Assembly (NCBI RefSeq): GCF_014649655.1
Contig: NZ_BMTL01000006.1
Location: 281,464-345,463, forward strand
DNA from: Streptomyces humidus
Lineage (GTDB): Bacteria; Actinomycetota; Actinomycetes; Streptomycetales; Streptomycetaceae
Direction of reading: 5' to 3'
Length of the DNA stretch: 64,000 bases
The position numbers were made by a program, and so were the translations under genes. Below the pieces are notes generated by a model, which was given only the letters and a program-made list of their open reading frames with translations, was not told where the DNA came from and did no database searches. Position 1 is the first letter of the stretch; each line of letters opens with the position of its first letter. Below are positions 1 through 9,367 of this stretch, in pieces.

Positions 1-2
1 CG

Positions 3-776
3 GGCTACCACGGCGCACGGCACCGACGCGCCGCCCTGGCGACGCTGGAGAACGTCCTGGTCGGCTCCGCGACCGGCGGACGCCGGCTGACCGCCCTCGT
101 GCCGGTCGCCGGCGCCCGCTCCCTCGCCGTCCGTCTCCACCAGGCCCTCTACGCGGTCCGCGAGGCCGTCGACTACCAGCGGGCCACCGGCGGCATGGAC
201 GCCTTCGACGGCGCGGTGGAGGCCGGCGCCAGCCGCGAGCTCACCGAGGCGCTGATCGCTCTCGTGCGCGGCGCCCAGGGCGCCCGGATCGCCGTCGAGT
301 GGTCGCCCGCGGCCGGCGTCCCCGCGGACTGCGCCGCCGGCGGGGAGCCCGTGGAGTTCTCGCCGGGCGACCTGTCCGTGCTGCGCGAGGCGGGCGCCCG
401 CTATCTGCGCGAGGAGCCCTCCGTGACCGTGCGGATCACCGGCACCGTGGTCCGCCTGCGCAGGTCGGGACCACGCGGCGAGGGCAGCGTACGGCTGCGG
501 GTGCTGGCCGGCGCGGAGATCCCGCACCTGCGGCTCACCCTCGACGAGGAGGCCTACCGCGTCGCCGGGGAGGCCCATCTGTGCGGACTGCCGGTGCGGG
601 TGCGGGGCCGGCTGGAGAGCCGGGGCGGGTTCCGCAGGCTCACCGGCGCCCGCGAGGTCGTCCCCGTGCAGGTGGACGACGCCGAGCGGGACCGGCTGAT
701 GAAGTCGAGGCTGGGGAACGCAGAGGGCGCCGACGTCTTCGACGAGACCTGCGGAGGGGATGAGCCGCGGGAATGA
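3..776 (+). CDS. Hypothetical protein, 5' end cut by the window
   Basis: The reading frame is open from base 3 to the TGA at 774-776, so 257 codons are visible and the true start lies outside the window. I do not recognise the family. The first part is Ala/Arg-rich and probably helical. The C-terminal half (about 440-700) alternates short beta-prone segments rich in Val, Arg and Gly, which could form a small beta barrel, but no catalytic motif is visible. Codon use is like its neighbours. It ends 89 bases before thrS on the same strand. Its function cannot be inferred from what is visible. Confidence 0.75.
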   Translation, partial: GYHGARHRRAALATLENVLVGSATGGRRLTALVPVAGARSLAVRLHQALYAVREAVDYQRATGGMDAFDGAVEAGASRELTEALIALVRGAQGARIAVEWSPAAGVPADCAAGGEPVEFSPGDLSVLREAGARYLREEPSVTVRITGTVVRLRRSGPRGEGSVRLRVLAGAEIPHLRLTLDEEAYRVAGEAHLCGLPVRVRGRLESRGGFRRLTGAREVVPVQVDDAERDRLMKSRLGNAEGADVFDETCGGDEPRE

Positions 777-802
777 TTTCGCGGTCGGCGGGTGCGGGTC
801 GG

Positions 803-808
803 TACGAT
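803..808 (+). promoter_or_regulatory. Candidate -10 box of thrS
   Basis: TACGAT fits the streptomycete TANNNT -10 pattern and lies 57 bases before the thrS GTG. No good -35 hexamer is present at the usual spacing, so the assignment is weak. I looked for T-box elements in this leader and saw none. Confidence 0.3.
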
Positions 809-865
809 CGGCTCCTGCGCGCGCTCACGGTATGGCGCCGCACCCCCTTCAGTCAGGAGAGACCG

Positions 866-2842
866 GTGTCAGACGTCCGTGTGATCATCCAACGCGATTC
901 CGAGCGGGAAGAGCGCACGGTGACGACGGGCACCACGGCCGCCGACCTCTTCGCCGGCGAGCGCTCCATCGTCGCCGCGCGGGTGGCCGGAGAGCTGAGG
1001 GACCTGTCGTACCCGCTCCGCGAGGGCGACGAGGTCGAGGGCGTCGAGATCTCCTCCGAGGACGGCCTGAACATCCTGCGCCACTCCACCGCGCACGTCA
1101 TGGCCCAGGCCGTGCAGGAGCTCTTCCCCGAGGCCAAGCTGGGCATCGGCCCGCCGGTCAAGGACGGCTTCTACTACGACTTCGACGTCGAGAAGCCGTT
1201 CACGCCCGAGGACCTCAAGGCAGTCGAGAAGAAGATGCAGGAGATCCAGAAGCGGGGGCAGCGGTTCGCCCGGCGCGTCGTCACCGACGAGGCCGCCCGC
1301 GAGGAGCTCGCCGACGAGCCCTACAAGCTGGAGCTGATCGGCCTCAAGGGCTCCGCCTCCAGCGACGACGGCGCGGACGTCGAGGTCGGCGGCGGCGAGC
1401 TGACGATCTACGACAACCTGGACGCCAGGACCGGCGACCTGTGCTGGAAGGACCTCTGCCGCGGTCCCCACCTGCCCACCACCCGCAACATCCCGGCGTT
1501 CAAGCTGATGCGCAACGCGGCCGCCTACTGGCGCGGCAGCGAGAAGAACCCCATGCTGCAGCGCATCTACGGCACCGCCTGGCCCTCCAAGGAGGAGCTG
1601 AAGGCCCACCTCGACTTCCTCGCCGAGGCCGAGAAGCGCGACCACCGCAAGCTCGGCAGCGAGCTGGACCTGTTCTCCATTCCGGAGCAGATCGGCTCCG
1701 GCCTCGCGGTCTTCCACCCCAAGGGCGGCATCATCCGCCGGGTCATGGAGGACTACTCGCGCCGCCGGCACGAGGAGGAGGGCTACGAGTTCGTCTACAC
1801 CCCGCACGCGACCAAGGGGAAGCTCTTCGAGACCTCGGGCCACCTGGACTGGTACGCCGACGGCATGTACCCGCCCATGCAGCTCGACGAGGGCGTCGAC
1901 TACTACCTCAAGCCCATGAACTGCCCCATGCACAACCTGATCTTCGACGCACGCGGCCGCTCCTACCGCGAACTGCCGCTGCGCCTCTTCGAGTTCGGGA
2001 CCGTGTACCGGTACGAGAAGTCGGGCGTCGTACACGGACTGACCCGCGCCCGCGGCTTCACGCAGGACGACGCGCACATCTACTGCACCCGCGAGCAGAT
2101 GTCGGAGGAACTGGACAAGACGCTCACCTTCGTCCTCGGCCTGCTGCGCGACTACGGCCTGACCGACTTCTACCTGGAGCTGTCCACCAAGGACCCGGAG
2201 AAGTTCGTCGGCTCCGACGAGGCCTGGGAGGAGGCGACCGAGACCCTGCGCCAGGTCGCCGAGAAGCAGGGCCTGCCCCTGGTGCCCGACCCGGGCGGCG
2301 CCGCCTTCTACGGCCCCAAGATCTCCGTCCAGACGAAGGACGCCATCGGCCGCACCTGGCAGATGTCGACCATCCAGCTCGACTTCAACCTCCCGGACCG
2401 CTTCGACCTGGAGTACACCGGCCCGGACGGCGCCAAGCAGCGCCCGGTCATGATCCACCGCGCGCTGTTCGGCTCCATCGAGCGGTTCTTCGCGGTGCTC
2501 CTGGAGCACTACGCGGGCGCGTTCCCGGCGTGGCTGGCCCCGGTCCAGGCACTCGGCATCCCGATCGGCGACGGGCACGTGGAGTATCTGGAGAAGTTCG
2601 CCGCGGCCGCGAAGAAGAAGGGGCTGCGGGTCGAGGTCGACTCCTCCTCGGACCGGATGCAGAAGAAGATCCGCAACGCCCAGAAGCAGAAGGTGCCCTT
2701 CATGGTCATCGCGGGCGACGAGGACATGGCGGCCGGTTCGGTGTCCTTCCGCTACCGCGACGGCTCGCAGGAGAACGGCATCCCCTTCGACGAGGCCCTC
2801 GAGAAGATCGCGAGGGTCGTCGAGGAGCGGGCGCAGGTCTGA
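866..2842 (+). CDS. thrS: Threonine--tRNA ligase (ThrRS)
   Basis: Charges tRNA-Thr with threonine in the cytoplasm. The 658-residue product has the full class II layout: an N-terminal TGS domain (about 1-65), an editing domain with the [11 protein letters not shown] motif around residue 75, a catalytic core with the motif 2 stretch FRYEKSG-like '[14 protein letters not shown]', and a C-terminal anticodon-binding domain beginning near '[13 protein letters not shown]'. The start chosen is GTG 866, because an AGGAGA ribosome site lies at 855-860 and it gives the usual family length. An in-frame start exists upstream at 773 but would overlap the previous gene. In mycobacteria thrS also precedes a HIT gene and pgsA. 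Confidence 0.95.
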   Translation: MSDVRVIIQRDSEREERTVTTGTTAADLFAGERSIVAARVAGELRDLSYPLREGDEVEGVEISSEDGLNILRHSTAHVMAQAVQELFPEAKLGIGPPVKDGFYYDFDVEKPFTPEDLKAVEKKMQEIQKRGQRFARRVVTDEAAREELADEPYKLELIGLKGSASSDDGADVEVGGGELTIYDNLDARTGDLCWKDLCRGPHLPTTRNIPAFKLMRNAAAYWRGSEKNPMLQRIYGTAWPSKEELKAHLDFLAEAEKRDHRKLGSELDLFSIPEQIGSGLAVFHPKGGIIRRVMEDYSRRRHEEEGYEFVYTPHATKGKLFETSGHLDWYADGMYPPMQLDEGVDYYLKPMNCPMHNLIFDARGRSYRELPLRLFEFGTVYRYEKSGVVHGLTRARGFTQDDAHIYCTREQMSEELDKTLTFVLGLLRDYGLTDFYLELSTKDPEKFVGSDEAWEEATETLRQVAEKQGLPLVPDPGGAAFYGPKISVQTKDAIGRTWQMSTIQLDFNLPDRFDLEYTGPDGAKQRPVMIHRALFGSIERFFAVLLEHYAGAFPAWLAPVQALGIPIGDGHVEYLEKFAAAAKKKGLRVEVDSSSDRMQKKIRNAQKQKVPFMVIAGDEDMAAGSVSFRYRDGSQENGIPFDEALEKIARVVEERAQV

Positions 2843-2857
2843 TCCGGCGCCGTCTCG

Positions 2858-2888
2858 GCCCCCGGGGAGCGATCAGCTCCCCGGGGGC
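2858..2888. terminator. Bidirectional terminator between thrS and the K+ channel gene
   Basis: Two 13-base arms (2858-2870 and 2876-2888) pair perfectly around a 5-base loop. The convergent channel gene ends inside it: its stop codon is the loop. There is no T-tract, as is usual in streptomycetes. Confidence 0.8.
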
Positions 2889-3550
2889 TGCTCGTCGCCC
2901 TCCCGGGAGAACACCTGGAGCAGCCACGACGAGAACGAGCCGGTGACCGCGCCCAGCAGGGCGAGGCCGCAGGCCATGACGCCGACGGCGATGACCCGGC
3001 CCCACGACGTCACCGGCACGACGTCTCCGTAACCGACGGTCGTGAGGGTGGTGGCGGTCCACCACAGCGAGTCGCCGAAGGTGCGGATGTTGGCCCCTGG
3101 CGCGCCGCGTTCCTGCTGGTAGACGGCCAGCGCACCGGCGAAGCCGAGCAGCAGGGTGGCCAGCCCGGCATAGACCACCACGCGCGCGTACAGGGAGAGC
3201 CGGGGCACTCCGCGCCGGCGCGCCATCGCCTGGTACACCTTCACGATCCGCAGCGGGCGCAGCAGCGGAAGGATCAGCACGACGGTGTCCAGCCCGTGGG
3301 TCCTCACGAAGCTCGGCCCGCGTCCGCTGAGCCGCCAGCGCACCGCGTAGTCCACGCCGAACACCGCCCAGGTGGTGTAGAGCACCCCCAGGCAGATGTC
3401 GTGTCCGATGGCGGCCATGCCGGGGGAGAGGACATGGACGGCGTACGCGGCCAGGTAGATCAGCGAACCGAGGGCCAGCGGCAGCTCGACGTGGTCCTCC
3501 CAGCGTGCCAGGCGGCTGTCGTCACGGGCCGTGCGGCTGTGGGCGTCCAT
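2873..3550 (-). CDS. Voltage-gated-type potassium channel protein
   Basis: A 225-residue integral membrane protein. Successive hydrophobic segments fit six transmembrane helices (S1-S6). An Arg/Lys-spaced S4-like stretch (LRPLRIVKVY) is followed by a pore loop with the K+ selectivity filter TTVGYGD and a final helix. This matches the ion_trans_2/Kv family, though the cytoplasmic tail is very short and carries no RCK/TrkA-N domain. The ATG at 3550 was chosen over an in-frame start at 3631 because the longer form adds a non-conserved basic tail and would overlap the neighbouring HIT gene start. It converges on thrS and shares its terminator. The activating stimulus is unknown. Confidence 0.85.
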   Translation of the reverse strand: MDAHSRTARDDSRLARWEDHVELPLALGSLIYLAAYAVHVLSPGMAAIGHDICLGVLYTTWAVFGVDYAVRWRLSGRGPSFVRTHGLDTVVLILPLLRPLRIVKVYQAMARRRGVPRLSLYARVVVYAGLATLLLGFAGALAVYQQERGAPGANIRTFGDSLWWTATTLTTVGYGDVVPVTSWGRVIAVGVMACGLALLGAVTGSFSSWLLQVFSREGDEQPPGS

Positions 3551-3629
3551 CGAGCCAGCTTGGCGCGGAAGCCGCTCCCCGCGGCCCCGGCGACACGCCG
3601 CGAACGGGCGAAGCAATATGCTGCCTGGC

Positions 3630-4181
3630 ATGACGAGTGAGCCGGAGCAGCAGATCGGAGTGGGGACGCAGGACTCGTTCCAGCGCCTGTGGACGCCCCA
3701 CCGGATGGCCTACATCCAGGGTGAGAACAAGCCGACCGGCCCGGGGGCCGAGGACGGCTGCCCGTTCTGCTCGATCCCGGCGAAGTCCGACGAGGACGGG
3801 CTGATCGTCCGACGCGGCGAGTATGTGTACGCGGTGCTCAACCTGTACCCGTACAACGGCGGCCACCTGATGGCCGTGCCCTACCGGCACGTCGCCGACT
3901 ACACCGATCTGACCGTCCCGGAGACCGCCGAGCTCGCCGAGCTGACCAAGCAGGCGATGACCGCGCTGCGTACCGCGTCCGGCGCGCACGGCTTCAACAT
4001 CGGCATGAACCAGGGGGGCGTGGCGGGGGCCGGCATCGCGGCCCACCTCCACCAGCACATCGTGCCCCGCTGGGGCGGCGACACGAACTTCATGCCGGTC
4101 GTGGGGCACACGCGCGTACTGCCCCAACTCCTGGCGGACACGAGGAAGATGCTGGCCGAGGCCTGGCCGACCTCGCCCTGA
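3630..4181 (+). CDS. HIT-family hydrolase / nucleotide phosphorylase-like protein
   Basis: A 183-residue protein of the histidine-triad superfamily. The signature HLHQHIVP (HxHxHxx) sits near residue 135, and a CPFC pair near residue 45 probably binds zinc. The closest known context is the mycobacterial HIT gene between thrS and pgsA, which belongs to the Ap4A hydrolase/phosphorylase branch. Dinucleoside polyphosphate cleavage is therefore the likely reaction, but substrate choice is inferred. An in-frame ATG also lies at 3618, giving four extra residues, and neither start has a clear ribosome site. In mycobacteria the next gene is pgsA; here two opposite-strand genes intervene. Confidence 0.88.
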   Translation: MTSEPEQQIGVGTQDSFQRLWTPHRMAYIQGENKPTGPGAEDGCPFCSIPAKSDEDGLIVRRGEYVYAVLNLYPYNGGHLMAVPYRHVADYTDLTVPETAELAELTKQAMTALRTASGAHGFNIGMNQGGVAGAGIAAHLHQHIVPRWGGDTNFMPVVGHTRVLPQLLADTRKMLAEAWPTSP

Positions 4182-4342
4182 CCGCCCGGCGGGGCGTTGC
4201 AGCCACGGCCGGGCACGGTCGGCCGGACCGGCGCTCGAGGACGGGGCCGGCCAAGCCGGAAGCGAGGTCCGGGAGCGGCGGCCCCCGGACGCGGTCACCG
4301 GCCTCGCCCGCACCGGACCCCGCCCCCGCCGGACCTCGCCCC

Positions 4343-4359
4343 GGCCTCGGCCGGAGGCC
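4343..4359. terminator. Small hairpin at the end of the minus-strand membrane-protein gene
   Basis: Arms 4343-4348 and 4354-4359 (6 bp, perfect) with a 5-base loop lie directly beyond the minus-strand stop codon and 160 bases after the HIT stop. It could serve both convergent genes. The stem is short, so confidence is moderate. Confidence 0.45.
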
Positions 4360-6012
4360 TCAAGCGTCGTACGTGTCGGCCTTTTTCGGGGACGTCTCCT
4401 GCACCGCCCCGCTGAGGACGGACGCCCGCGAGCTGAACTTCTCCACGTCGACGTCGTGCTCGCGGAGCACCCTCAGCGCCGCCCTGTGCACCGCACGCAG
4501 CACCGGAGTGGCCGCACGCAGAGCGTCGTCGGCCATGAAGCGGTGCTTCCAGGGCTGGTCCGCCCAGGCATGCCGCAGACCGAAGGGCTCGGGAAGCCCT
4601 ATGGAGCCGCCGAGCCACTTCAGCACCGGCGGGTACCAGCTGATCGTGGCGCGCGCGGCGAGCCGGACGACCTCGTCGGCGGTGACCAGCGGCAGCTTGA
4701 CCGTCCGGGTCTCCCAGAAGCGGACGGTCTTGGCGACCTCCCTGGTGGGAGCCGTCGGCTTGGCGCTGAACAGTCCGTTGACGGGGCCCAGGGCGTGGCC
4801 GGTGACCTCGATGCGCAGGGTCTCCTTGAGCACCGTCACGGTGATCATCAGGGTCAGGATCAGATTGCCGTTCCACAGGTGCGGCCACTGCACGCCCAGA
4901 TAGTGCCGGTCGCCGCTGTCGAACTGCTGGTTGTTGCAGATGTCCTCCACGGCCCTGGGCTTGACCTGGTACGCCTCGACGTCCGTCCCCTCGGGCCGGG
5001 ACACCTCCTTGGCGCCCTCGCCCACGTGCGTGACGATCCAGTGCCGTACCTGAGGCTCCGGGAAGCCCCCGGTCTTCAGGCTCTGCCGGTGCAGCACGCT
5101 CAGCTCGTCGTGGATCGCCCGGACCACGGTCCAGCTGCGGAACTCGTGGATGCCCTTGACCGTGTCGAGCGGCGTCAGCTCCTCGGCGAGGTGCCAGGAG
5201 CCCCAGCGGGTGCCCATGCCCAGTATGCCCTTGGGGCCCGCGTAGAAGACCGAGTTGGACTGCTGCTCGGCGCTGAGCCTGGCCAGGGACTGGCGCAGCT
5301 GCTCGGCCGCGGCCTGGTCGGGACTGGTCGGGACGGCCTCGGGGACCTTGGCGCCGACGGCGCCGCCGGAGAGCAGGCCGCTCCAGGCCTCGCGCAGGTC
5401 CCTCGCGGTGCTCTCGCAGACCCGCTTGGCCAGGAACCAGCCGACGACGGGGGCCACGATGCACCCGCGCGCGTACCACCCCGCCAGGCCGGTGAACGGC
5501 ATCCGGACCAGGAAGATCACGGCGAGGGCGCCGACGGCGACCAGCAGGCCCGTGCCCAGTCCGGAGATCCGCTTGTCGTCGGTCCTGCCCATGGTGGCGC
5601 GGAGCTGGAAGACGAGCAGCCAGACCAGCAGGCCGGGCAGGAAGAGCACACCGCACAGCAGCATCAGGCCGGTCAGCTTGGTGTCCCGCTCCCGGCGGAT
5701 GCGCGTGGCCGCGAGACAGTGCTCGACGACCACCTGGGGCTCGCTGCCGAAGGACTGGATGAGCGGCGCCCGGCCGACGCCCAGCATGCGGTCGATCACC
5801 GCCTGCGAGTACGCCTCACCGAAGTTGGGGCGGAAGATCTTCGCCCATTTCCGGCCTTCCTTGACCGTCGACTGGTGCCACTCGTTGTCGGCCTTCTTGA
5901 TCTCCTCCATCGGGGTGTCCCGGTAGGCCGCCGATGCCAACGCGAACGTGGGCGCGCCGCCCGCGCCGCCCGCCCGGGGCACCTGTGGCCCGAAGAAGTC
6001 CTCCACGGTCAT
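4360..6012 (-). CDS. Uncharacterised membrane protein
   Basis: A 550-residue protein that I do not recognise. The N-terminal ~115 residues are soluble-looking with a repeatedly charged stretch (KKADNEWHQ, KEGRKWAKIF). Two or three hydrophobic segments follow (about residues 125-150 and 165-215). The rest is a long soluble domain rich in Trp, including 'GMGTRWGSWHLAEELTPLD' and 'YLGVQWPHLWNGNLIL'; the latter may be a further membrane or amphipathic segment. The ATG at 6012 was chosen; an in-frame GTG at 6072 would add 20 residues. It lies upstream-to-downstream after the EF-G-like gene on the same strand, with a 186-base gap. Function unknown. Confidence 0.75.
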   Translation of the reverse strand: MTVEDFFGPQVPRAGGAGGAPTFALASAAYRDTPMEEIKKADNEWHQSTVKEGRKWAKIFRPNFGEAYSQAVIDRMLGVGRAPLIQSFGSEPQVVVEHCLAATRIRRERDTKLTGLMLLCGVLFLPGLLVWLLVFQLRATMGRTDDKRISGLGTGLLVAVGALAVIFLVRMPFTGLAGWYARGCIVAPVVGWFLAKRVCESTARDLREAWSGLLSGGAVGAKVPEAVPTSPDQAAAEQLRQSLARLSAEQQSNSVFYAGPKGILGMGTRWGSWHLAEELTPLDTVKGIHEFRSWTVVRAIHDELSVLHRQSLKTGGFPEPQVRHWIVTHVGEGAKEVSRPEGTDVEAYQVKPRAVEDICNNQQFDSGDRHYLGVQWPHLWNGNLILTLMITVTVLKETLRIEVTGHALGPVNGLFSAKPTAPTREVAKTVRFWETRTVKLPLVTADEVVRLAARATISWYPPVLKWLGGSIGLPEPFGLRHAWADQPWKHRFMADDALRAATPVLRAVHRAALRVLREHDVDVEKFSSRASVLSGAVQETSPKKADTYDA

Positions 6013-6198
6013 TCCCGCCCCCACTCGCCGCCGTCCCGCTCCTGCGGCTTTCCCGACTTCCGTACTCCGCACACCTGTTGATCAGGTCATCAGGGTATCG
6101 GCCGCCGCTGACATCCGTCGGCGGACGGCCGAAGCCGCCCGCCGAATCGGAGGATCACCTTCCGCACAGGCCACTTGAGTACGGCCCAGCCCCAACCG

Positions 6199-8394
6199 TC
6201 ACCCGTCCTGCGCCTGTTGGCGGACCTTGTCGGCGACCTGCGCCGGCATCGGCTCGTGCCGGGCGTAGACACGGTGGAACCGCGCCGTGCCGTGCGAGAG
6301 CGAGCGCAGGTCGACCGCGTACCGGCCGATCTCGATCTCGGGCACCTCGGCCCGTACGAGGGTGCGGTTGCCGCTGGTCTGCTCGGTGCCCAGCACCCGG
6401 CCGCGCCGCCCCGACAGATCGCTCATCACGGCGCCCACGTAGTCGTCGCCGACCAGGACGGACACCTCGGCCACCGGCTCCAGCAGATGGATCCTCGCGT
6501 CGGCCGCGGCCTCCCGAAGCGCGAGCGCGCCGGCCGTCTGGAACGCGGCGTCGGAGGAGTCCACCGAGTGCGCCTTGCCGTCGAGCAGCGTGATCCGGAC
6601 GTCGACCAGCGGATGCCCTGCCGCCACGCCCTTCGCCGCCTGCGCCCGTACGCCCTTCTCGACGGAGGGGATGAACTGGCGCGGCACCGCGCCGCCCACG
6701 ACCTTGTCCACGAACTCGATGCCCGAGCCGCCCGGCAGCGGCTCCACCTCGATCTCGCAGACCGCGTACTGCCCGTGCCCGCCGGACTGCTTCACGTGCC
6801 GCCCGCGCCCCGCGGACCGCTCCGCGAACGTCTCCCGCAGCGAGACCTTGTGCGGGACGACGTCGACCTGGACGCCGTAGCGGGAGCGCAGTCGTTCCAG
6901 GGCGACGTCCGAATGGGCCTCGCCCAGGCACCACAGGACCACCTGGTGAGTGTGCTGGTTCTGTTCCAGGCGCATCGTCGGGTCCTCGGCGACCAGCCGG
7001 CCCAGGCCTTGCGAGAGCTTGTCCTCGTCGGCCTTGCTGTGTGCCCGGATGGCGAGCGGGAGCAGCGGGTCGGGCATCTGCCAGGGCTCCATCAGGAGCG
7101 GGTCGTCCTTGGCGGAGAGGGTGTCGCCGGTCTCCGCGCGGCCGAGTTTCGCCACGCACGCGAGGTCGCCCGCGATGCAGTGCGTCAGGGTCCGCTGCTG
7201 CTTGCCGAACGGTGCGGACAGGGCGCCGACGCGTTCGTCGACGTCATGGTCCTCGTGGCCCCGGTCGGCGAGGCCGTGCCCCGAGACGTGGACGGTCGCG
7301 TCGGGATGCAGGGTGCCGGAGAAGACGCGCACGAGCGAGACCCGGCCGACGTAGGGGTCGGAGGAGGTCTTCACGACCTCCGCGACCAGCGGGCCGCCGG
7401 GATCGCAGCGCTTCAGCTCGCGCGGCTCGCCGTCGACGGTCGTCACACGGGGCGCCTCGCGCTCCAGGGGCGTCGGGAAACCCCTGGTGACCAGCTCCAG
7501 CAGCTCGACCGTGCCGAGGCCCTGCCGGGCTCCGTCGGCGGCCGGTGCGGCCGGCAGCACGGGGAAGAACGTGCCGCGCGAGACGGCCCGCTCCAGGTCC
7601 TCGACGAGGGTCTTGACGTCGATCTGCTCGCCGCCGAGATAGCGGTCCATGAGGGTCTCGTCCTCGCTCTCGGCGATGATTCCCTCGATCAGCCGGTTGC
7701 GGGCCTCCTCCAGACCCGGCAACTGGTCCTCGCCCGGCTGGGACTCCTCGCGCCGGCCGCGGGAGTAGTCGAACAGCGTCCGGGACAGCAGCCCGGTCAG
7801 CCCGGTCACGGGCGCGTGCCCGTCGGGCCCCTCGGGCCCGCGCAGCGGCAGGTACAGCGGCAGCACGGCGTCCGGGTCGTCCCCGCCGAAGGCCTCCGCG
7901 CAGATCCGGGTCATCTCCTCGAAGTCCGCGCGCGCCGCTTCCAGATGCGTGACGACGATCGCGCGGGGCATGGCGACGGCCGCGCACTCCTCCCACACCA
8001 TGCGGGTCGAGCCGTCCACGCCGTCCGCCGCCGAGACGACGAAGAGGGCCGCGTCCGCGGCGCGCAGACCGGCCCTGAGCTCCCCGACGAAGTCGGCGTA
8101 TCCGGGGGTGTCGAGAAGGTTGATCTTGATGCCGTCCCATTCGACGGGCACCAGGGAGAGCTGCACCGAGCGCTGCTGCCGGTGCTCGATCTCGTCGTAG
8201 TCGGAGACGGTGCCGCCGTCCTCCACACGGCCCGCCCGGTTCACCGCTCCCGCCGTGAGCGCGAGAGCCTCCACCAGCGTCGTCTTGCCCGATCCGCTGT
8301 GGCCGACCAGCACCACGTTCCGCACGGACGCGGGGTGGTCGGCCGCTGTGGCCCTGCCGGCGGCTCCGGGGTGTGCGTTCGCCTTGTCGCCCAT
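6199..8394 (-). CDS. EF-G-like translation GTPase (EF-G2 type)
   Basis: 731 residues with the full five-domain elongation factor G architecture: a P-loop GHSGSGKT near residue 31, the G3 box DTPGYADF near residue 90, domain II, and domains III-V at the C terminus with 'SGGHGQYAV' in domain IV. The GTPase is not canonical: the switch I region lacks the usual RGITI-type stretch (EHRQQRSVQL instead), and the G4 NKxD box reads THLE. It resembles the actinobacterial EF-G-like/EF-G2 group rather than the housekeeping fusA. The start is ATG 8394, with GGGAGG nine bases upstream. Whether it supports translocation, recycling or something else cannot be read from sequence. Confidence 0.88.
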   Translation of the reverse strand: MGDKANAHPGAAGRATAADHPASVRNVVLVGHSGSGKTTLVEALALTAGAVNRAGRVEDGGTVSDYDEIEHRQQRSVQLSLVPVEWDGIKINLLDTPGYADFVGELRAGLRAADAALFVVSAADGVDGSTRMVWEECAAVAMPRAIVVTHLEAARADFEEMTRICAEAFGGDDPDAVLPLYLPLRGPEGPDGHAPVTGLTGLLSRTLFDYSRGRREESQPGEDQLPGLEEARNRLIEGIIAESEDETLMDRYLGGEQIDVKTLVEDLERAVSRGTFFPVLPAAPAADGARQGLGTVELLELVTRGFPTPLEREAPRVTTVDGEPRELKRCDPGGPLVAEVVKTSSDPYVGRVSLVRVFSGTLHPDATVHVSGHGLADRGHEDHDVDERVGALSAPFGKQQRTLTHCIAGDLACVAKLGRAETGDTLSAKDDPLLMEPWQMPDPLLPLAIRAHSKADEDKLSQGLGRLVAEDPTMRLEQNQHTHQVVLWCLGEAHSDVALERLRSRYGVQVDVVPHKVSLRETFAERSAGRGRHVKQSGGHGQYAVCEIEVEPLPGGSGIEFVDKVVGGAVPRQFIPSVEKGVRAQAAKGVAAGHPLVDVRITLLDGKAHSVDSSDAAFQTAGALALREAAADARIHLLEPVAEVSVLVGDDYVGAVMSDLSGRRGRVLGTEQTSGNRTLVRAEVPEIEIGRYAVDLRSLSHGTARFHRVYARHEPMPAQVADKVRQQAQDG

Positions 8395-8602
8395 TTCCTT
8401 GCCTCCCGTGCACGGTGAGGTCACTGGGGGCGCGGGCACGGCGGCCCCGCGTGCGATGGCGGCTCCGGCGACGCCCGCGGTCCTTCGAGCTTTCCACTCC
8501 CGTCACCGCTCGTCCATACGACGGACCCGACCCGTCCGTGACCCGGACGCCGGTCCCACGGGACACGGGGCCCGCTGCCCGACCGTCGCACCCGCACGCG
8601 CG

Positions 8603-8615
8603 TGGCTACGATGGG
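8603..8615 (+). promoter_or_regulatory. Candidate -10 region of the pgsA operon
   Basis: TACGAT at 8607-8612 fits TANNNT and lies about 57 bases before pgsA in the 274-base divergent region. The 13-base context 8603-8615 is identical to 21422-21434 upstream of relA. No clear -35 was found. The rest of the divergent region shows nothing else I can name. Confidence 0.4.
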
Positions 8616-8668
8616 CCAGCCGGTGGCCAGCAGGGGCCGCACGGCCACACCGAACCCTCGGGAAGGCC

Positions 8669-9367
8669 ATGCTGAACAAGTACGCGCGTGCATTCTTCAC
8701 GCGTGTCCTCACACCGTTCGCCGCGTTTCTCATCCGCAGGGGCGTGAGCCCCGACACGGTCACGCTCCTCGGCACCGCCGGCGTGATCGCGGGCGCGCTG
8801 GTCTTCTATCCCGGGGGGGAGTTCTTCTGGGGCACGATCGTGATCACGCTCTTCGTGTTCTCCGACCTCGTCGACGGCAACATGGCCCGGCAGCTCGGCC
8901 GCAGCAGCCGCTGGGGCGCCTTCCTGGACTCGACCCTCGACCGGGTCGCCGACGGCGCGATCTTCGGCGGCTTCGCCCTCTGGTACGCGGGCAACGGGAA
9001 CGACAACGCCCTGTGCGCGGTGTCGATCTTCTGCCTGGCCAGCGGTCAGGTGGTGTCCTACACCAAGGCGCGGGGCGAGTCGATCGGCCTGCCGGTCGCC
9101 GTGAACGGGCTCGTGGAGCGGGCGGAGCGCCTGGTCATCTCCCTGGTCGCCGCCGGTCTGGCCGGCCTGCACGGCTTCGGCGTGCCGGGCATCCAGGTGC
9201 TGCTGCCGATCGCCCTGTGGATCGTCGCCGTGGGCAGCATGATCACGCTGATCCAGCGCGTCGTCACGGTCCGGCGGGAGTCGGCGGAGGCCGAGGCGGC
9301 CGCGGCGCGCGAAGCCGGGGGACACGAGGCCCAGGGCGAGTCCCGGGGGAGCGAGGCCGCGAAGTGA
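8669..9367 (+). CDS. pgsA: Phosphatidylinositol phosphate synthase (CDP-alcohol phosphatidyltransferase)
   Basis: A 232-residue multi-pass membrane enzyme. It carries the complete CDP-alcohol phosphotransferase motif D-G-x2-A-R-x8-G-x3-D-x3-D (DGNMAR...GAFLDSTLD, about residues 67-90), which binds metal and CDP-diacylglycerol. Its place in front of a PIM acyltransferase and a PimA-type mannosyltransferase shows that the acceptor is inositol 3-phosphate, giving phosphatidylinositol phosphate, not glycerol phosphate. The start is ATG 8669 with a GGGAAGG ribosome site. Its last four bases overlap the next gene (GTGA), indicating translational coupling. The C-terminal tail is charged and Glu/Ala-rich. 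Confidence 0.93.
   Translation: MLNKYARAFFTRVLTPFAAFLIRRGVSPDTVTLLGTAGVIAGALVFYPGGEFFWGTIVITLFVFSDLVDGNMARQLGRSSRWGAFLDSTLDRVADGAIFGGFALWYAGNGNDNALCAVSIFCLASGQVVSYTKARGESIGLPVAVNGLVERAERLVISLVAAGLAGLHGFGVPGIQVLLPIALWIVAVGSMITLIQRVVTVRRESAEAEAAAAREAGGHEAQGESRGSEAAK

Noticed and set aside
777..865. T-box leader before thrS (also considered for hisS and alaS)
   Set aside because: No T-box conserved sequence or terminator/antiterminator pair in these leaders; alaS starts inside the preceding gene.
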